A DNA stretch of 56,360 bases from Candidatus Woesearchaeota archaeon. GTDB lineage: Archaea > Nanobdellota > Nanobdellia > Woesearchaeales > GW2011-AR4. The stretch covers positions 162,644-219,003 of the forward strand of contig JACPMX010000006.1 of NCBI GenBank assembly GCA_016185755.1, given 5' to 3'. The position numbers and the translations under genes were made by a program. Below, one piece after another: positions 7,123 through 16,891 of the stretch; the first letter of the stretch is position 1; every line of letters starts with the position of its first letter. The notes under the pieces were generated by a model. That model was not told the origin of the DNA. It worked only from the letters and a program-made list of their open reading frames with translations, and did no database searches.

Positions 7123-10100
7123 CTAAATCTTGTCAAACCCTATCTCAAACTCTTTTCCCTTGACCTTTTCATTGCTGACAAAAGAATGCTTCTTGCTTGG
7201 CTCCATCTCTGAAATCCTGAATTGCCCTGCCCCTACCTTCTCCTTTATTGCAAGATTCCACTCTTTCAGCATTTCCTTCAGCTCACTGTCCGTCTTGATG
7301 AAAAGGGATATGCTGTCGGATTTCTGCAATCCCGCTTTCTTTCTCAGGGCCTGCACCCTTCTCATTACCTCCCTTGCAAAGCCTTCTGCTTCGAGCTCCT
7401 CGGTCATTTCCCTGTTGAGGTAAACAAGCCCGTGCTTCGAAACCCCTTCCTCATACGGAACAGGAACTTCTCTTGCAATAATCAGGTGCTCCTTTGTGAC
7501 CTCAACAATTTTCCCGTCAATTTTGCAGGAATATTTTCCTTTTTCCTGCATCTGCTTCAGCACAGTCTCCGGGCTGTCGATTGCCAGCTGGGCGATTATC
7601 TTCGGGGCTTTATCGCCAAATTCAGGGCCAAGCTTCGAGTAGTCGGCCTTTATCCTGACTTTGACATTCGGAAGAGATTCAAGAATACTGACTTCTTTTG
7701 CATTTACCTGCTTTTTGATTATATCTCTCAGCCTCTTTACAGCTTCAATTGCATTTGTGTCCTTTGTTGCAACTATAATCTCTTTCAGCGGCCATCTTAT
7801 TCCAAGCTGCATCTTCTCCCTTACGGCAAGCGCAGCCTGCACAATCTCGCTTACCGACTGCATTGAGCTTTCAAGCCCCGCGTCAATCAGATTATCGTCA
7901 TGCGCCGGCCATCCGAGCAGGTGCACGCTTTCTTCCTTGAGCCTGAACTCCCTTCTCAGGTTCTGGTACATTGTTTCTGTCACGAACGGGGCTATGGGCG
8001 CAAATAATTTTAATGTTCCAAGAAGCACATTGAATACGGCATACAGCACAGTTTTCTTTTCCTCGTCGCTTCCCATCGATGCCTTGTCCCTTGTCAATTG
8101 TATGTACGTCCTGCTCAGCTCAAGGAACAATTCTTCAACAATCCATGGAACTTCGCTGAGCCTGTAATCACTGAAAGTTTCCGTGGCTTTTTTGACAGCT
8201 GAATTAAGCTTGGATAGTATAAACTTCTCCTCGGCATCAAGCTCATGGGCTTTCAAATCCGAAGGATTCTCCTTCAGGTTTTTTGCCATCTCTATTGCAT
8301 ACTTGTGCAGGTTCCAGAGAACTGTAAGGTTCTTGTGCTTCACCTTCATGTCGTCAAAGTTGTAATTGATGTCCACTCCCGGAGATGTTCCGCCTATCAT
8401 GTAATATCTCAAAGTGTCTGCACCGTATTCCATTATCACTTCCTGCGGCAGGATATAGTTACCCAATGACTTTGACATTTTTCTTCCCTGCGCATCATTG
8501 ATGAACCCGTGCATGTAGACTGATTTGAATGACTCATTGCCCATAGCCACCATCGAAGCAACAAACAGAAGGTTGAACCAGCCCCTTATCTGGTCTATCC
8601 CTTCCAAAATGAAGTCAGCGGGGTACAATTTCTCGAACAAATCCTTTCTTCTCGGGAAATCCAGGCAGTTCCAGGAGGCAGAGCCCGCATCTATCCACAC
8701 GTCAAGAACGTCTGGAATCCTTTCCTTTAAGGAGCCGCACCCGCATTTTATTTTAACTTCGTCAATCCACGGCTTGTGCAGGTCATCAGGAACCCTGCCG
8801 GCAAGCTTTTTCAGCTCATCAACAGAGCCTATGACTGCAAAATCTTTGCACTGCCTGCATTTCCAGACTGGAAGGGGGGTGCCCCAATACCTCTGCCTAG
8901 TAATCCCGTTGTCTCTTAGGTTAGCAAGCCAATTGTCAAAATTCCTTGAGCCGGCAAAATCCGGAACCCAGCTTATGCCCTTGTTCAATTCCCTCATCTG
9001 GTCTTTAAGGTCCTCGATTTTGAAGAACCATTGGGTTGTTGTCCTGTAGATGACTGGGTTCTTGCAGCGCCAGCAGTGGGCATAGTCGTGCTCTATTTTA
9101 GCCTCTGCTATCAGCAGGCCTTTTTTGCTTATCTCTTCTGTTATCTTCTTGTCGTCTTTTTTTGCGGCAAATCCCCTGAGAAAAGGTATTGAATCGTCAA
9201 AAACCCCTCTTTCGGTCAGGGTGTTGAACGGAGGAATATCATTCCTGTGGCCGACTTCATAGTCTTCAGGCCCGCATCCCGGAGCCATGTGCACAAGCCC
9301 GGAGCCTGCGCTTGTGTCTACATATTCGTCACTTAAAACAACTGTATGGACTTTCGGATGATTTTGCTTCAGCTCCCTGAATTGGTTAATCTCATTCTCG
9401 AAAGGATGAATGTATTCCAATCCAAAGAGCTTGTCGCCCCTGAATTCATCTGCAATTGAAAACTGCTTTTCAGCCACGCCGCTTATGAATGCCGCTGCAA
9501 GGGCCTTTGCAACAATCCATATCTCATTGCCGACTTTTGCCCTGACATAATCAAGAGTGGGATTTGCCATGACTCCGAGGTTGAAAGGTATTGTCCATGG
9601 AGTTGTTGTCCAGATTATAAGGAACTCATTATCTTTGCCTTTGACAGAAAACTTCACGAAAATGGAATTGTCAGCAACTTTTTCATATTCCAGCTCGTGC
9701 TTTGCCAGCGAAGTGGCGCATGAAAAGCACCAGTGCATTGTCTTCTCGCCTTCATACAGCCTTTTGTTTTCATAAGCCCTTTTTATGAGCCACCACTCGC
9801 CTTCAATGTAGGTGTTTTGGACAGACTGGTATGCATTCTCAAAGTCCATCCACACTCCGATTCTTTTAAAGTCCTCGTTCATTGAAAGCATGTTTGTTAT
9901 CGCGAACTCCCTGCATGCATTCACGAAATTGGCGACGCCGTACATCGGGATGTCGTCCTTGCTTTTCAGCCCGAGATTCTTCTCCACTGCCTGCTCCGTG
10001 GGCAGTCCGTGCATGTCATAGCCTGCCCTGTCCCATACATCAAACCCATTCATTCTCTTGTATCTCAAAACGCAGTCCTTCAGGGACTTGTTCCATGCCG

Positions 10101-10260
10101 TTCCAAGATGCACCTTTCCTGAAGTATACGGGGGGCCGTCAAGAAAATAGAATTTTTGCCTGCCCTTGTTCTTTTCCTTTGCCTTCTGGTAGATGCCGTG
10201 CTTTTTCCAGAATTCCAGAATTTCAGGCTCTGATTTTGTGGCTTCGTAGTTTGAAATCAT
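7123..10260 (-). CDS. ileS: Isoleucyl-tRNA synthetase
   Basis: Class I aminoacyl-tRNA synthetase charging tRNA-Ile. The HIGH signature is YTSGKVHLGT (about residues 45-54) and the KMSKS signature is GRKMSKSLGNY (about residue 600). Between them are the CP1 editing domain (WTTTPWTIPFNLGV) and zinc-type Cys pairs (CRQCKD, CGCG). The C-terminal anticodon-binding and extension domains are present; 1045 aa is full length for the archaeal type. Start at the ATG at 10260. It lies 23 bp after the coiled-coil gene, likely co-transcribed with it and the AbrB-like gene. Confidence 0.97.
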   Translation of the reverse strand: MISNYEATKSEPEILEFWKKHGIYQKAKEKNKGRQKFYFLDGPPYTSGKVHLGTAWNKSLKDCVLRYKRMNGFDVWDRAGYDMHGLPTEQAVEKNLGLKSKDDIPMYGVANFVNACREFAITNMLSMNEDFKRIGVWMDFENAYQSVQNTYIEGEWWLIKRAYENKRLYEGEKTMHWCFSCATSLAKHELEYEKVADNSIFVKFSVKGKDNEFLIIWTTTPWTIPFNLGVMANPTLDYVRAKVGNEIWIVAKALAAAFISGVAEKQFSIADEFRGDKLFGLEYIHPFENEINQFRELKQNHPKVHTVVLSDEYVDTSAGSGLVHMAPGCGPEDYEVGHRNDIPPFNTLTERGVFDDSIPFLRGFAAKKDDKKITEEISKKGLLIAEAKIEHDYAHCWRCKNPVIYRTTTQWFFKIEDLKDQMRELNKGISWVPDFAGSRNFDNWLANLRDNGITRQRYWGTPLPVWKCRQCKDFAVIGSVDELKKLAGRVPDDLHKPWIDEVKIKCGCGSLKERIPDVLDVWIDAGSASWNCLDFPRRKDLFEKLYPADFILEGIDQIRGWFNLLFVASMVAMGNESFKSVYMHGFINDAQGRKMSKSLGNYILPQEVIMEYGADTLRYYMIGGTSPGVDINYNFDDMKVKHKNLTVLWNLHKYAIEMAKNLKENPSDLKAHELDAEEKFILSKLNSAVKKATETFSDYRLSEVPWIVEELFLELSRTYIQLTRDKASMGSDEEKKTVLYAVFNVLLGTLKLFAPIAPFVTETMYQNLRREFRLKEESVHLLGWPAHDDNLIDAGLESSMQSVSEIVQAALAVREKMQLGIRWPLKEIIVATKDTNAIEAVKRLRDIIKKQVNAKEVSILESLPNVKVRIKADYSKLGPEFGDKAPKIIAQLAIDSPETVLKQMQEKGKYSCKIDGKIVEVTKEHLIIAREVPVPYEEGVSKHGLVYLNREMTEELEAEGFAREVMRRVQALRKKAGLQKSDSISLFIKTDSELKEMLKEWNLAIKEKVGAGQFRISEMEPSKKHSFVSNEKVKGKEFEIGFDKI

Positions 10261-10283
10261 TTTTGTTTTGTGGATAACGGTGC

Positions 10284-10859
10284 TTATTTAAAACTTTTCT
10301 GGCTTTTGATATGTTTTTTTGACATTTTTATGAACAGCTTTACGGCAGATATAAGCGCATTTTTCTGCCTTTTGTGCATGGAGCGCAGGGTTTCTACACG
10401 GGCGCTGTATTTTTCAGCATGCAGTCTGCTGTCCAGCCCGTCAGGCAGCATTTTTGAATGGCACCTTTCAATCTCTTCGAGCTTTGCCTTGAAATCGTTC
10501 AGCTCATCGATAATATTGCTGATTTTGGTTTTGCTGTAAAGAAAAGCATCAAGAGCCTCTTTAGCCGAGCCTGATTTCAGCATGTTAAGGCTGAAGTGCA
10601 TGGAATGCAGCTTGTCGGTTATCCCTTTTTTGCCGCATATCGCTGATGCAAGGCTTCTTGCCCTTAACAGCATCCCAAAATCTTTTATCTGCTCAAGGGA
10701 TGTTTTTTCAACAGTTGCCGATTCCCTCTCGAAATTCTCAAAGGCTTTTGACTCGCTAAGCCTGTTCAGCTCTTCCTTCAGCGAATAGATATCTGCCTCG
10801 CTTTTTTCCTGAGCATTCCTAAGCTCGGCTATGTATTTTTCAACATCAGTTCTTGCCAT
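10284..10859 (-). CDS. Hypothetical coiled-coil protein (191 aa)
   Basis: Almost entirely helical with heptad-like Leu/Ile spacing and alternating Lys/Glu, especially residues 1-45 and 110-135; likely coiled coil. The C-terminus is basic (KLFIKMSKKHIKSQK). No family recognised. Its ATG overlaps the end of the short AbrB-like gene by 14 bp, and ileS follows 23 bp downstream, so these three form an operon. Function unknown. Confidence 0.65.
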   Translation of the reverse strand: MARTDVEKYIAELRNAQEKSEADIYSLKEELNRLSESKAFENFERESATVEKTSLEQIKDFGMLLRARSLASAICGKKGITDKLHSMHFSLNMLKSGSAKEALDAFLYSKTKISNIIDELNDFKAKLEEIERCHSKMLPDGLDSRLHAEKYSARVETLRSMHKRQKNALISAVKLFIKMSKKHIKSQKSFK

Positions 10860-11001
10860 GCTTTTTTATCCTCTCGATTGTAACCCTGACTATGTCGTTT
10901 TCCTTCAGCCCCAGAACTTTGATTACCTCAAGGGGTATGTTTACGCCAAGGCTGGTGCCGGTCTTCCTTATGTACCTTACAAATGCCTCTTTTCCGCTCA
11001 T
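10846..11001 (-). CDS. Short AbrB/SpoVT-type swapped-hairpin DNA-binding protein
   Basis: 51 codons read directly on the minus strand from the ATG at 11001 to the TGA at 10846. The sequence reads FVRYIRKTGTSLGVNIP followed by LEVIKVLGLKENDIVRVTIERIKK: the typical AbrB pattern of a basic strand, S.GV.IP, a short helix, then GL..ND.V.V. Such proteins act as transcription factors or antitoxins. The stop overlaps the next gene's start (14 bp), implying coupled translation with the coiled-coil protein. Confidence 0.75.
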   Translation of the reverse strand: MSGKEAFVRYIRKTGTSLGVNIPLEVIKVLGLKENDIVRVTIERIKKHGKN

Positions 11002-11090
11002 AAGATTAAATAATATTAAATAAGATTTAGTATTTAAAGGTTGCGGTTTGAATTTTGTACTAAAATAAAAATAGAATAGAATTTTGAAAA

Positions 11091-11402
11091 CTAATCTAAA
11101 GAAACTAGTTTGCCATCAATAACAATATAAATTCTTGATTTAGACGTTCCTTCTCGGTTTCTAAGCATAGCATGGAATTCTGCCTCTCTAAGCATGGACA
11201 TTCTTTTAGCATAATCCACTTGCCCTTTTGCAATTTCTGAAGTCACCAACTTAGCTCCCTGACCCATATCTCTAAGGAGCAATTCCATATCTCCAAGTTG
11301 GACATCTCTTAAATTCACTGGTTTGTTAGTGTTAAGATAAGCTGGCACTCTTTCAGGCCTACTGCCATATTGCTGTCTTAATGTAACTGGAGGATCACCC
11401 AT
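11091..11402 (-). CDS. Hypothetical protein (orphan, 103 aa)
   Basis: No family recognised. Polar, with a helical middle and a C-terminal strand pair (RIYIVIDGKLVSL). A TATA-like box (agatttataaag, about 11428-11439) sits ~30 bp before the ATG, consistent with leaderless expression. A/T-ending codons are more frequent than in polB next door. It stands alone with its own promoter. Confidence 0.6.
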   Translation of the reverse strand: MGDPPVTLRQQYGSRPERVPAYLNTNKPVNLRDVQLGDMELLLRDMGQGAKLVTSEIAKGQVDYAKRMSMLREAEFHAMLRNREGTSKSRIYIVIDGKLVSLD

Positions 11403-11465
11403 ATTAACATTTAATTTTATCTTCTCTTTATAAATCTTTCTGTTACAACTAATTAATAGTTACAA

Positions 11466-13922
11466 TTAAAAGAAACCTTCCAGCTTTGTCTGCTCCTTTG
11501 TCTCGAGCAAGTGCTCTTTGCTGTAGCCTATGACGTTGAATATTCTCTCGACAGCAGGCACGACCTGGTTGTTTACATAATAATCTGCATCATACTCGCC
11601 TTCCTTAACTTCTTCAGGAAGCCGGGAGCGGTTCCTTATTATGTCGCTGCCCTGGGTCACTACATACTTTATTATGGAGCCCGGCCCTATCACCCTTCCC
11701 TTGTTCTTCAGCCTCTGGGCAACAGCGACATGCGGGCCTTTCGAGGCATAGTCAATAATCTCCTTCTGCAATTGCGTGTGTATGATTACTTTTTCAATAG
11801 GGACTCTCTTGCCCCTCAGGTCACCAATCACGCTTTTGGCGTATTCAAGCGCTTTTTTAGTGTCGTGCTCCCTCAGTATTATATTGAGGACGGTTTCCTG
11901 CACATCCTTTGCAATCAGCGACCAGTTGCGCCTTACTGTCTCAAAGCCCTTTATCTTGAGGCTCCCTTTCTCTGACAGCATTGCATATTTTTTCTTTGCG
12001 CCAAACGGGCCTATCTTGGCAGAAACAAAGATTCCAGCAGGATAAAACCCCTCGTATTCAAGCTCCATGAGCCCGGGAAGCTCTGAATTTATCGAATGCG
12101 CGAATGCCTCGGCGTCTTTCTTCTGCTTTCCGTCGAGCGTTATGAAGACGCTGTCAGTGTCGCTGTACAGGACGAAGAAACCTTCTTTTTGCGCCCTGCC
12201 TATCACCCTGTGTATGTAAAACCTGCCCCATGCAGTCGTGCTCCTTGCGGACTCAATCGAGTACCATCTCGCGGCAAAAAATCCAAGGTAGCCGTAAAAA
12301 GAATTTGCAAGCAGCTTGAGGCTGTTCTGCCTTGCATTCAGGAACATGAATTTCTCGTCCTTTTCCCCTTTTATTATCTCCTTTATGCGCATCCTCCGGG
12401 TTATCAAATCCTCTATGAGGCCGGGTATAAACCCTTTTTTCTTTGCGCAGAACCAGTGCTTTTTTATTTCATCCCCTGGAGTCAGTTTTGCCGCATCCTC
12501 GCAGCAGGCGCAGTCAATAGTGTCCGGCCCTATGTTGTGGGAGCTCAATATTGTTGGATACAGGCTCCTGAAGTCAAATACGACAATGTCCTTGTAAAGG
12601 CCGGGCTTCGGCTCGTAGACAAAGGCGCCTTCATAAGTGCTCAGCCTCCTCCGCATCACTTCATCATGATTGGGCTTGTTTGGGGCAATCTCATTGAACT
12701 GGGGGGCCTGCCTCATTATGTACCATTCAACAAGCTGGGAAAAGCCCATCCTGTTGACGTCGTATATCGGAATGCCGGCTATCTTTACCATTTCTATTAT
12801 AGTCGGCAGCATCTTTACGGCAAGGTTGTATGTCAGCACAGAGTCGTGCAGGCAGTATTCGCAGAACTTCTCAAGCCCTTCCCCATTGTCCCACGCGCCA
12901 GGCAAATCTGCAAGGGAAACATCGTGCTTTTTCTCGTCGAGAAGCTCAGAGGCTACGGCGTTGAGGTCGTAGGAATAAGTCTCAAGCGTGCCGCCCATTA
13001 TTTTTTTTATGAACTTGAATATGTCAAGGTGGGTTATCCCGTTTACTGCCACAGATACATCCTTGCCCATCTTCACCCTTGGCTCGGAATAGTCGAAGCC
13101 GATGTCCAGCCTTATCTTGTGCTTCTCGGCCCTGGTCTTTATGTAAGGGAAGTCAAACCCGTCTGAAAAATATCCGGTAAGTATGTCGGGCTTGAAGCTT
13201 TCAACAGTTTCCTTGAATTTCTCAATCAGCTGGGCCTCGTCATTTACAAACTCTATGCAGCTGTTTTCCGTCTGGAATTTTTTCCACAGGAACACTTTCC
13301 CGAAGCCTTCCCCCCAGAATGAAAGCATTATGATGGGGTTTTTTTCCGCATCAATTGCCAAATCAAACGGGCTGTAAGTCTCGATGTCGAACGCAAGCAC
13401 CCTTGGCTCGTGGATGGTTTCGCCGCTGAGCTGCGAAATGCTGTCTGCCCTGAAAACAGGCACCCTTGACTTCTGCTCAGCAAAATTTCCGGCTGCCTCG
13501 TGCAGCACTAAAGGGGTGATGGCCTTGTCAATCAGGTACCTTCTTGCAAAAGGTATGTCAAATTCGTGGACTGAGCTGACTATTTCCCATCCCCTTACAA
13601 CCTCCCTTATCACAGGAACGCTGCCGGGAAGATTCGTGTAAACTTTAATCGCAAAAACCTCTTTCCCCAAAAATTTTTTAATCACGGTCTCTGTTTTTGC
13701 CACGAAACAAAGCCCGTCTTCGCCCTCTATCCTCACCTTTTCAAGCTTTTCCCTTATGTCTGCCCAGTCTTTTGGAATCACGTAGAAATACGGCTCAAAA
13801 TTTTGGTCCAGCACGGTAATCTGCTGTCCATCCTGCATCTTCCCGTAGAGGTTTATCACAGCCTTGCCGTCAGCCACCTTGTAAGCGGCGTCAAAGGGGA
13901 AAAATTGTATAGTCTCAGCCAT
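11466..13922 (-). CDS. polB: Family B DNA polymerase
   Basis: Replicative/repair DNA polymerase with 3'-5' proofreading. Exo I is DIETYS (179-184); Exo II/III elements lie near GYFSDGFDFPY (250-260) and YCLHDSVLTY. Polymerase motif A is DFRSLYPTI (450-458), motif B KLLANSFYG (536-544), motif C YSDTDSVF (586-593). The C-terminus QTKLEGFF (811-818) is a clear PCNA-interacting peptide. 818 aa is normal. Start at 13922, with a TATA-like tract (cttttatata) ~25-30 bp upstream and a short inverted repeat AACAGC/GCTGTT at the start. Confidence 0.97.
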   Translation of the reverse strand: MAETIQFFPFDAAYKVADGKAVINLYGKMQDGQQITVLDQNFEPYFYVIPKDWADIREKLEKVRIEGEDGLCFVAKTETVIKKFLGKEVFAIKVYTNLPGSVPVIREVVRGWEIVSSVHEFDIPFARRYLIDKAITPLVLHEAAGNFAEQKSRVPVFRADSISQLSGETIHEPRVLAFDIETYSPFDLAIDAEKNPIIMLSFWGEGFGKVFLWKKFQTENSCIEFVNDEAQLIEKFKETVESFKPDILTGYFSDGFDFPYIKTRAEKHKIRLDIGFDYSEPRVKMGKDVSVAVNGITHLDIFKFIKKIMGGTLETYSYDLNAVASELLDEKKHDVSLADLPGAWDNGEGLEKFCEYCLHDSVLTYNLAVKMLPTIIEMVKIAGIPIYDVNRMGFSQLVEWYIMRQAPQFNEIAPNKPNHDEVMRRRLSTYEGAFVYEPKPGLYKDIVVFDFRSLYPTILSSHNIGPDTIDCACCEDAAKLTPGDEIKKHWFCAKKKGFIPGLIEDLITRRMRIKEIIKGEKDEKFMFLNARQNSLKLLANSFYGYLGFFAARWYSIESARSTTAWGRFYIHRVIGRAQKEGFFVLYSDTDSVFITLDGKQKKDAEAFAHSINSELPGLMELEYEGFYPAGIFVSAKIGPFGAKKKYAMLSEKGSLKIKGFETVRRNWSLIAKDVQETVLNIILREHDTKKALEYAKSVIGDLRGKRVPIEKVIIHTQLQKEIIDYASKGPHVAVAQRLKNKGRVIGPGSIIKYVVTQGSDIIRNRSRLPEEVKEGEYDADYYVNNQVVPAVERIFNVIGYSKEHLLETKEQTKLEGFF

Positions 13923-13975
13923 AACAGCAGATAGCTGTTTTTGGTATATAAAAGTGTCGCTGATTAACTATACTC

Positions 13976-14059
13976 ACGGGCAAAAATAATTGAGCAATTG
14001 TTGCCCGTTCGTAATAAGTAAAAGGCATGATTCATGCTCAAATTTTTGTGCCTTTTACT
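13976..14059. repeat. Two adjacent inverted repeats between polB and a surface-protein gene
   Basis: Hairpin 1: ACGGGCAA (13976-13983) with TTGCCCGT (14001-14008), perfect 8 bp. Hairpin 2: AGTAAAAGGCA (14017-14027) with TGCCTTTTACT (14049-14059), perfect 11 bp around a 21-nt loop. They lie in the ~180-bp divergent spacer, just upstream of the TATA-like box of the plus-strand gene (14072-14081). Possible operators, structured RNA or a remnant of a palindromic element. Confidence 0.6.
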
Positions 14060-14104
14060 ATAATTCAGGAAAATTTTTATATGGTTCCAGCCCCAATTCA
14101 AAAA

Positions 14105-16717
14105 ATGAAAGGGGTGATTATTTTACTTTTTATACTTTTTATCCCATTGGCTTATCCCCTCTCCATAGGCGATCTCCTATCCAGATACAGCTTTTCAACG
14201 GCAACAGTGCAGATGAACATAACAAGGCACACGGATTTCATGGCTGACAGCAACAGCAACGGGATAAGCGACAAATTGATCTTTGAGCTGACCACAGACA
14301 ATACAGCAGGAACTTTTATTTTTCTTATAGATTTATTCGACCAGGACGGCATTTTAACCAACGAGACAAGCAGGAATTTAAGCGCCGGGACAAACAAATT
14401 AAACATCACTTTCAGCTCAATCCTTTTAAGCCAGGGCCAGTTCAACTATTCTATAAAGATATACAATGGAAGCAGAAAGCTGAAATACAGGAAAGACAAC
14501 ATCTTGACCGGCATTTACCCCGATTATGAAGGGGGGTTCAGGATTATCAGCGTCAATGACCTGAAAATCAACAGGACTTTGCAGCTGAACGTCACAGCCA
14601 GTTCCCCTGAGAACAAAAGCCACGTAACTACCCTGTTTTTAACTTATAACAACCTGACGATTTTCTCCAAGGGCACCAAGCCATACAAAACACCGACAAC
14701 CAGTTTAATATTCAATTTTGACAATGAGACTATAAAAAAGACGCACTTCATCGGGAATTTTACTGTTTCTTCAATAAAGATAGGGAGAAAGACGGTAAAA
14801 TCAGGCTTCTCAACAAAATCATACGATTTCAGGGAATTTGCAGCAGCATCCTACATATACAATTTTACTGACGAAGGAATTGACACCGGCGGCGGCAATA
14901 AGGCTGAATTTCTTGAAATCAATGCAACCCTCCAAATTCTCAGGGCAAACAATTACACAATAACCTCGGCCCTTTATGACTTGACTGGAAGCCTTATCGA
15001 GATGAAAAACATATCCTCCAGCCTTGATATTGGGAAAAATGCATTTGCGATAAGGTTCAACGGCTCAGCCCTCTATGAAAAAAAGCTGAACGGCCCTTAC
15101 CTGCTGAAAAATATTGAGCTTTATGAAAATGGAACATTGACCGATAAAATAAATGATGCATATGCAACCGGCAATTATAATTTTAATGATTTCGACGCCG
15201 GAAGCCTGCCTGACATAACAGTGAATATATCCGTGTCTGGCGCCCATCACCATGGGATTGAAAACCTGACAGCCAACTTCACGTTTTCCAACAGGGGAAG
15301 CGGGCACGCGTTCAATGTCGGCACTGACATTTTTGACAACAAGACTTTTTCAAGAAGCAACAAGTCAGGCATCCTGCATGCCAATTCCAAGATTACCTAT
15401 GAAATAAATTTCACAGGCATATCAGATTTCGAAATCAGCGCATTTGCCGACCTGCAGAACACTGTCGAGGAGCTTAATGAAAGCAACAATGCCGGCAGAA
15501 TTGTGGTAAAGCTGAATAAAAAGCCTTTCCTTGGCATTGTGAAAAATATAACAGCAAACGAGACTGATAAGATTATCGTAAACCTCTCAGCTTCCGACCC
15601 AAACGAGGACGACATTTCCTTCTCAGTAAACCTCACAAAATTTTCCAAGAGCCTCAATGTTTTCGAGTGGAACACCACCGTTGCTGACAGCGGCCATTAT
15701 GCTTTGGCTGCAGCAGCCTCCGACGGATTCCTCAATGACTCGGCAGCCTTTAGCATAATTGTCCTTGACATGCCTGAGAAAGACACAGACAATGACGGCA
15801 TAGAAGACGGCATTGACAGGCTTATAGGGAACGATGGATCTGTAAACACATCTACCATCGCCTTCAGCATGATGGTGAACGACTCAAAAAACATTTCAAG
15901 ATTATTTGACGGCATATTCCCCGTAAAACTCATGGACGGAAACCTGACTATCGCGGAATTTGATTTTAACTTTTCCCTCTACAGGCTGAATTTGTCAAAT
16001 ATCACGATTGATAAGCAGCAAAACGGCGCAGCAGGCTCGCTGCTTGTGAAAGGCGTCAAGATCCCTGAATGGGCCACAAAAACGATTTATATTGATAAGG
16101 TCGATGCCGTTAACGGAGTCTGCATCAAGGAAAAGGAAATTTCTTCCGTTGCAGACATAAGCAGCGGCTGCAATTCTGCTGACGAGTTTTTGGCGGAGTG
16201 TGACGGGACACTGCAGGAGGGGCATTCCTGCGCATACAATACCAGCATTGGCAAATATAGAATTAAGGGCATGAAACATTCAGGAGTGATCCAATTCGAC
16301 TATGCAAGACCGGGGCCAGGCACGTCCTCAGGCGCGGCAAGCATTTCAGGAAGCTCGGGAGGGGGTTCAGGCACTGCGTGCACCTCCGAATGGAAATGCA
16401 GCGAATGGTCTGGATGCATTAATGGATTTAAGGCGAGAAAATGCCGCGACTCATCCCAATGCGCGTTTCCAACAAAAAAACCCGAAGAAAAGCAGGGCTG
16501 CATAGGCCAGATCAGGATCCTTAAGGCGCCAAATGACGGCGGAATAACGCGCAAGGCCAGTCCAGGCACAAAATCAAAAATAAGCCAATTAATTACAGGG
16601 CATTCAGTTGGCGCCCCCAGCAGAAAGCAAACTGGGGTGTTCACTGCTTTTGCAGAGGTTATCCTGATCGTCGGCTCTTACCTTTTGATTACAAAATTTC
16701 CAAAAATGTTTAAATAG
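14105..16717 (+). CDS. Large secreted, membrane-anchored surface protein with CARDB-like and thrombospondin-like modules
   Basis: 870 aa. The hydrophobic N-terminus (IILLFILFIPLAYPL) is a signal peptide. The bulk is beta-rich with many N-x-S/T sites; a CARDB-like module (VEELNESNNAGRIVV) and a calcium-type loop DTDNDGIEDG are visible. Near the C-terminus a Cys-rich segment (CTSEWKCSEWSGC...) is a thrombospondin type 1-like repeat. The last ~25 residues form a transmembrane anchor. Start set at 14105, with a TATA-like box ~28 bp upstream; an earlier in-frame ATG (14027) lies before that box. Likely envelope or adhesion role (inference). Confidence 0.85.
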   Translation: MKGVIILLFILFIPLAYPLSIGDLLSRYSFSTATVQMNITRHTDFMADSNSNGISDKLIFELTTDNTAGTFIFLIDLFDQDGILTNETSRNLSAGTNKLNITFSSILLSQGQFNYSIKIYNGSRKLKYRKDNILTGIYPDYEGGFRIISVNDLKINRTLQLNVTASSPENKSHVTTLFLTYNNLTIFSKGTKPYKTPTTSLIFNFDNETIKKTHFIGNFTVSSIKIGRKTVKSGFSTKSYDFREFAAASYIYNFTDEGIDTGGGNKAEFLEINATLQILRANNYTITSALYDLTGSLIEMKNISSSLDIGKNAFAIRFNGSALYEKKLNGPYLLKNIELYENGTLTDKINDAYATGNYNFNDFDAGSLPDITVNISVSGAHHHGIENLTANFTFSNRGSGHAFNVGTDIFDNKTFSRSNKSGILHANSKITYEINFTGISDFEISAFADLQNTVEELNESNNAGRIVVKLNKKPFLGIVKNITANETDKIIVNLSASDPNEDDISFSVNLTKFSKSLNVFEWNTTVADSGHYALAAAASDGFLNDSAAFSIIVLDMPEKDTDNDGIEDGIDRLIGNDGSVNTSTIAFSMMVNDSKNISRLFDGIFPVKLMDGNLTIAEFDFNFSLYRLNLSNITIDKQQNGAAGSLLVKGVKIPEWATKTIYIDKVDAVNGVCIKEKEISSVADISSGCNSADEFLAECDGTLQEGHSCAYNTSIGKYRIKGMKHSGVIQFDYARPGPGTSSGAASISGSSGGGSGTACTSEWKCSEWSGCINGFKARKCRDSSQCAFPTKKPEEKQGCIGQIRILKAPNDGGITRKASPGTKSKISQLITGHSVGAPSRKQTGVFTAFAEVILIVGSYLLITKFPKMFK

Positions 16718-16740
16718 CATGCTAAAAATCCCTTCTTGCC

Positions 16741-16845
16741 GGGGCTGTAGTATAGCTTGGTAGAATTGGCCCTTGGGGAGATGCATGCAGTGGGCATTCA
16801 GAATCCAACATGGGTCCGGCCGGGGTTCGAATCCTCGCAGCCCCA
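16741..16845 (+). tRNA. tRNA-Pro (GGG) with a 32-nt intron
   Basis: Acceptor GGGGCTG/CAGCCCC with A73, T-arm CGGGG-TTCGAAT-CCTCG, anticodon stem GGCCC/GGGTC. Loop is TTGGGG plus T, giving anticodon GGG. The intron at 16779-16810 is at the canonical 37/38 site. BHB motif: central helix TTGG (16773-16776) with CCAA (16805-16808), 3-nt bulges GGA and CAT, cut after the second bulge base. Spliced length 73 nt. A TATA-like tract (gtttaaatag) lies ~28 bp upstream, inside the end of the preceding gene. Confidence 0.95.
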
Positions 16846-16891
16846 CTTGATTTTAACAACTTTTTTAAGCGCGCTTTTAATCCCTTTTGCC

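Noticed and set aside
16757-16891. N-terminal extension of ribL through the tRNA
   Set aside because: The added residues are the translated tRNA; the family starts at MKTVMCAGTFD.
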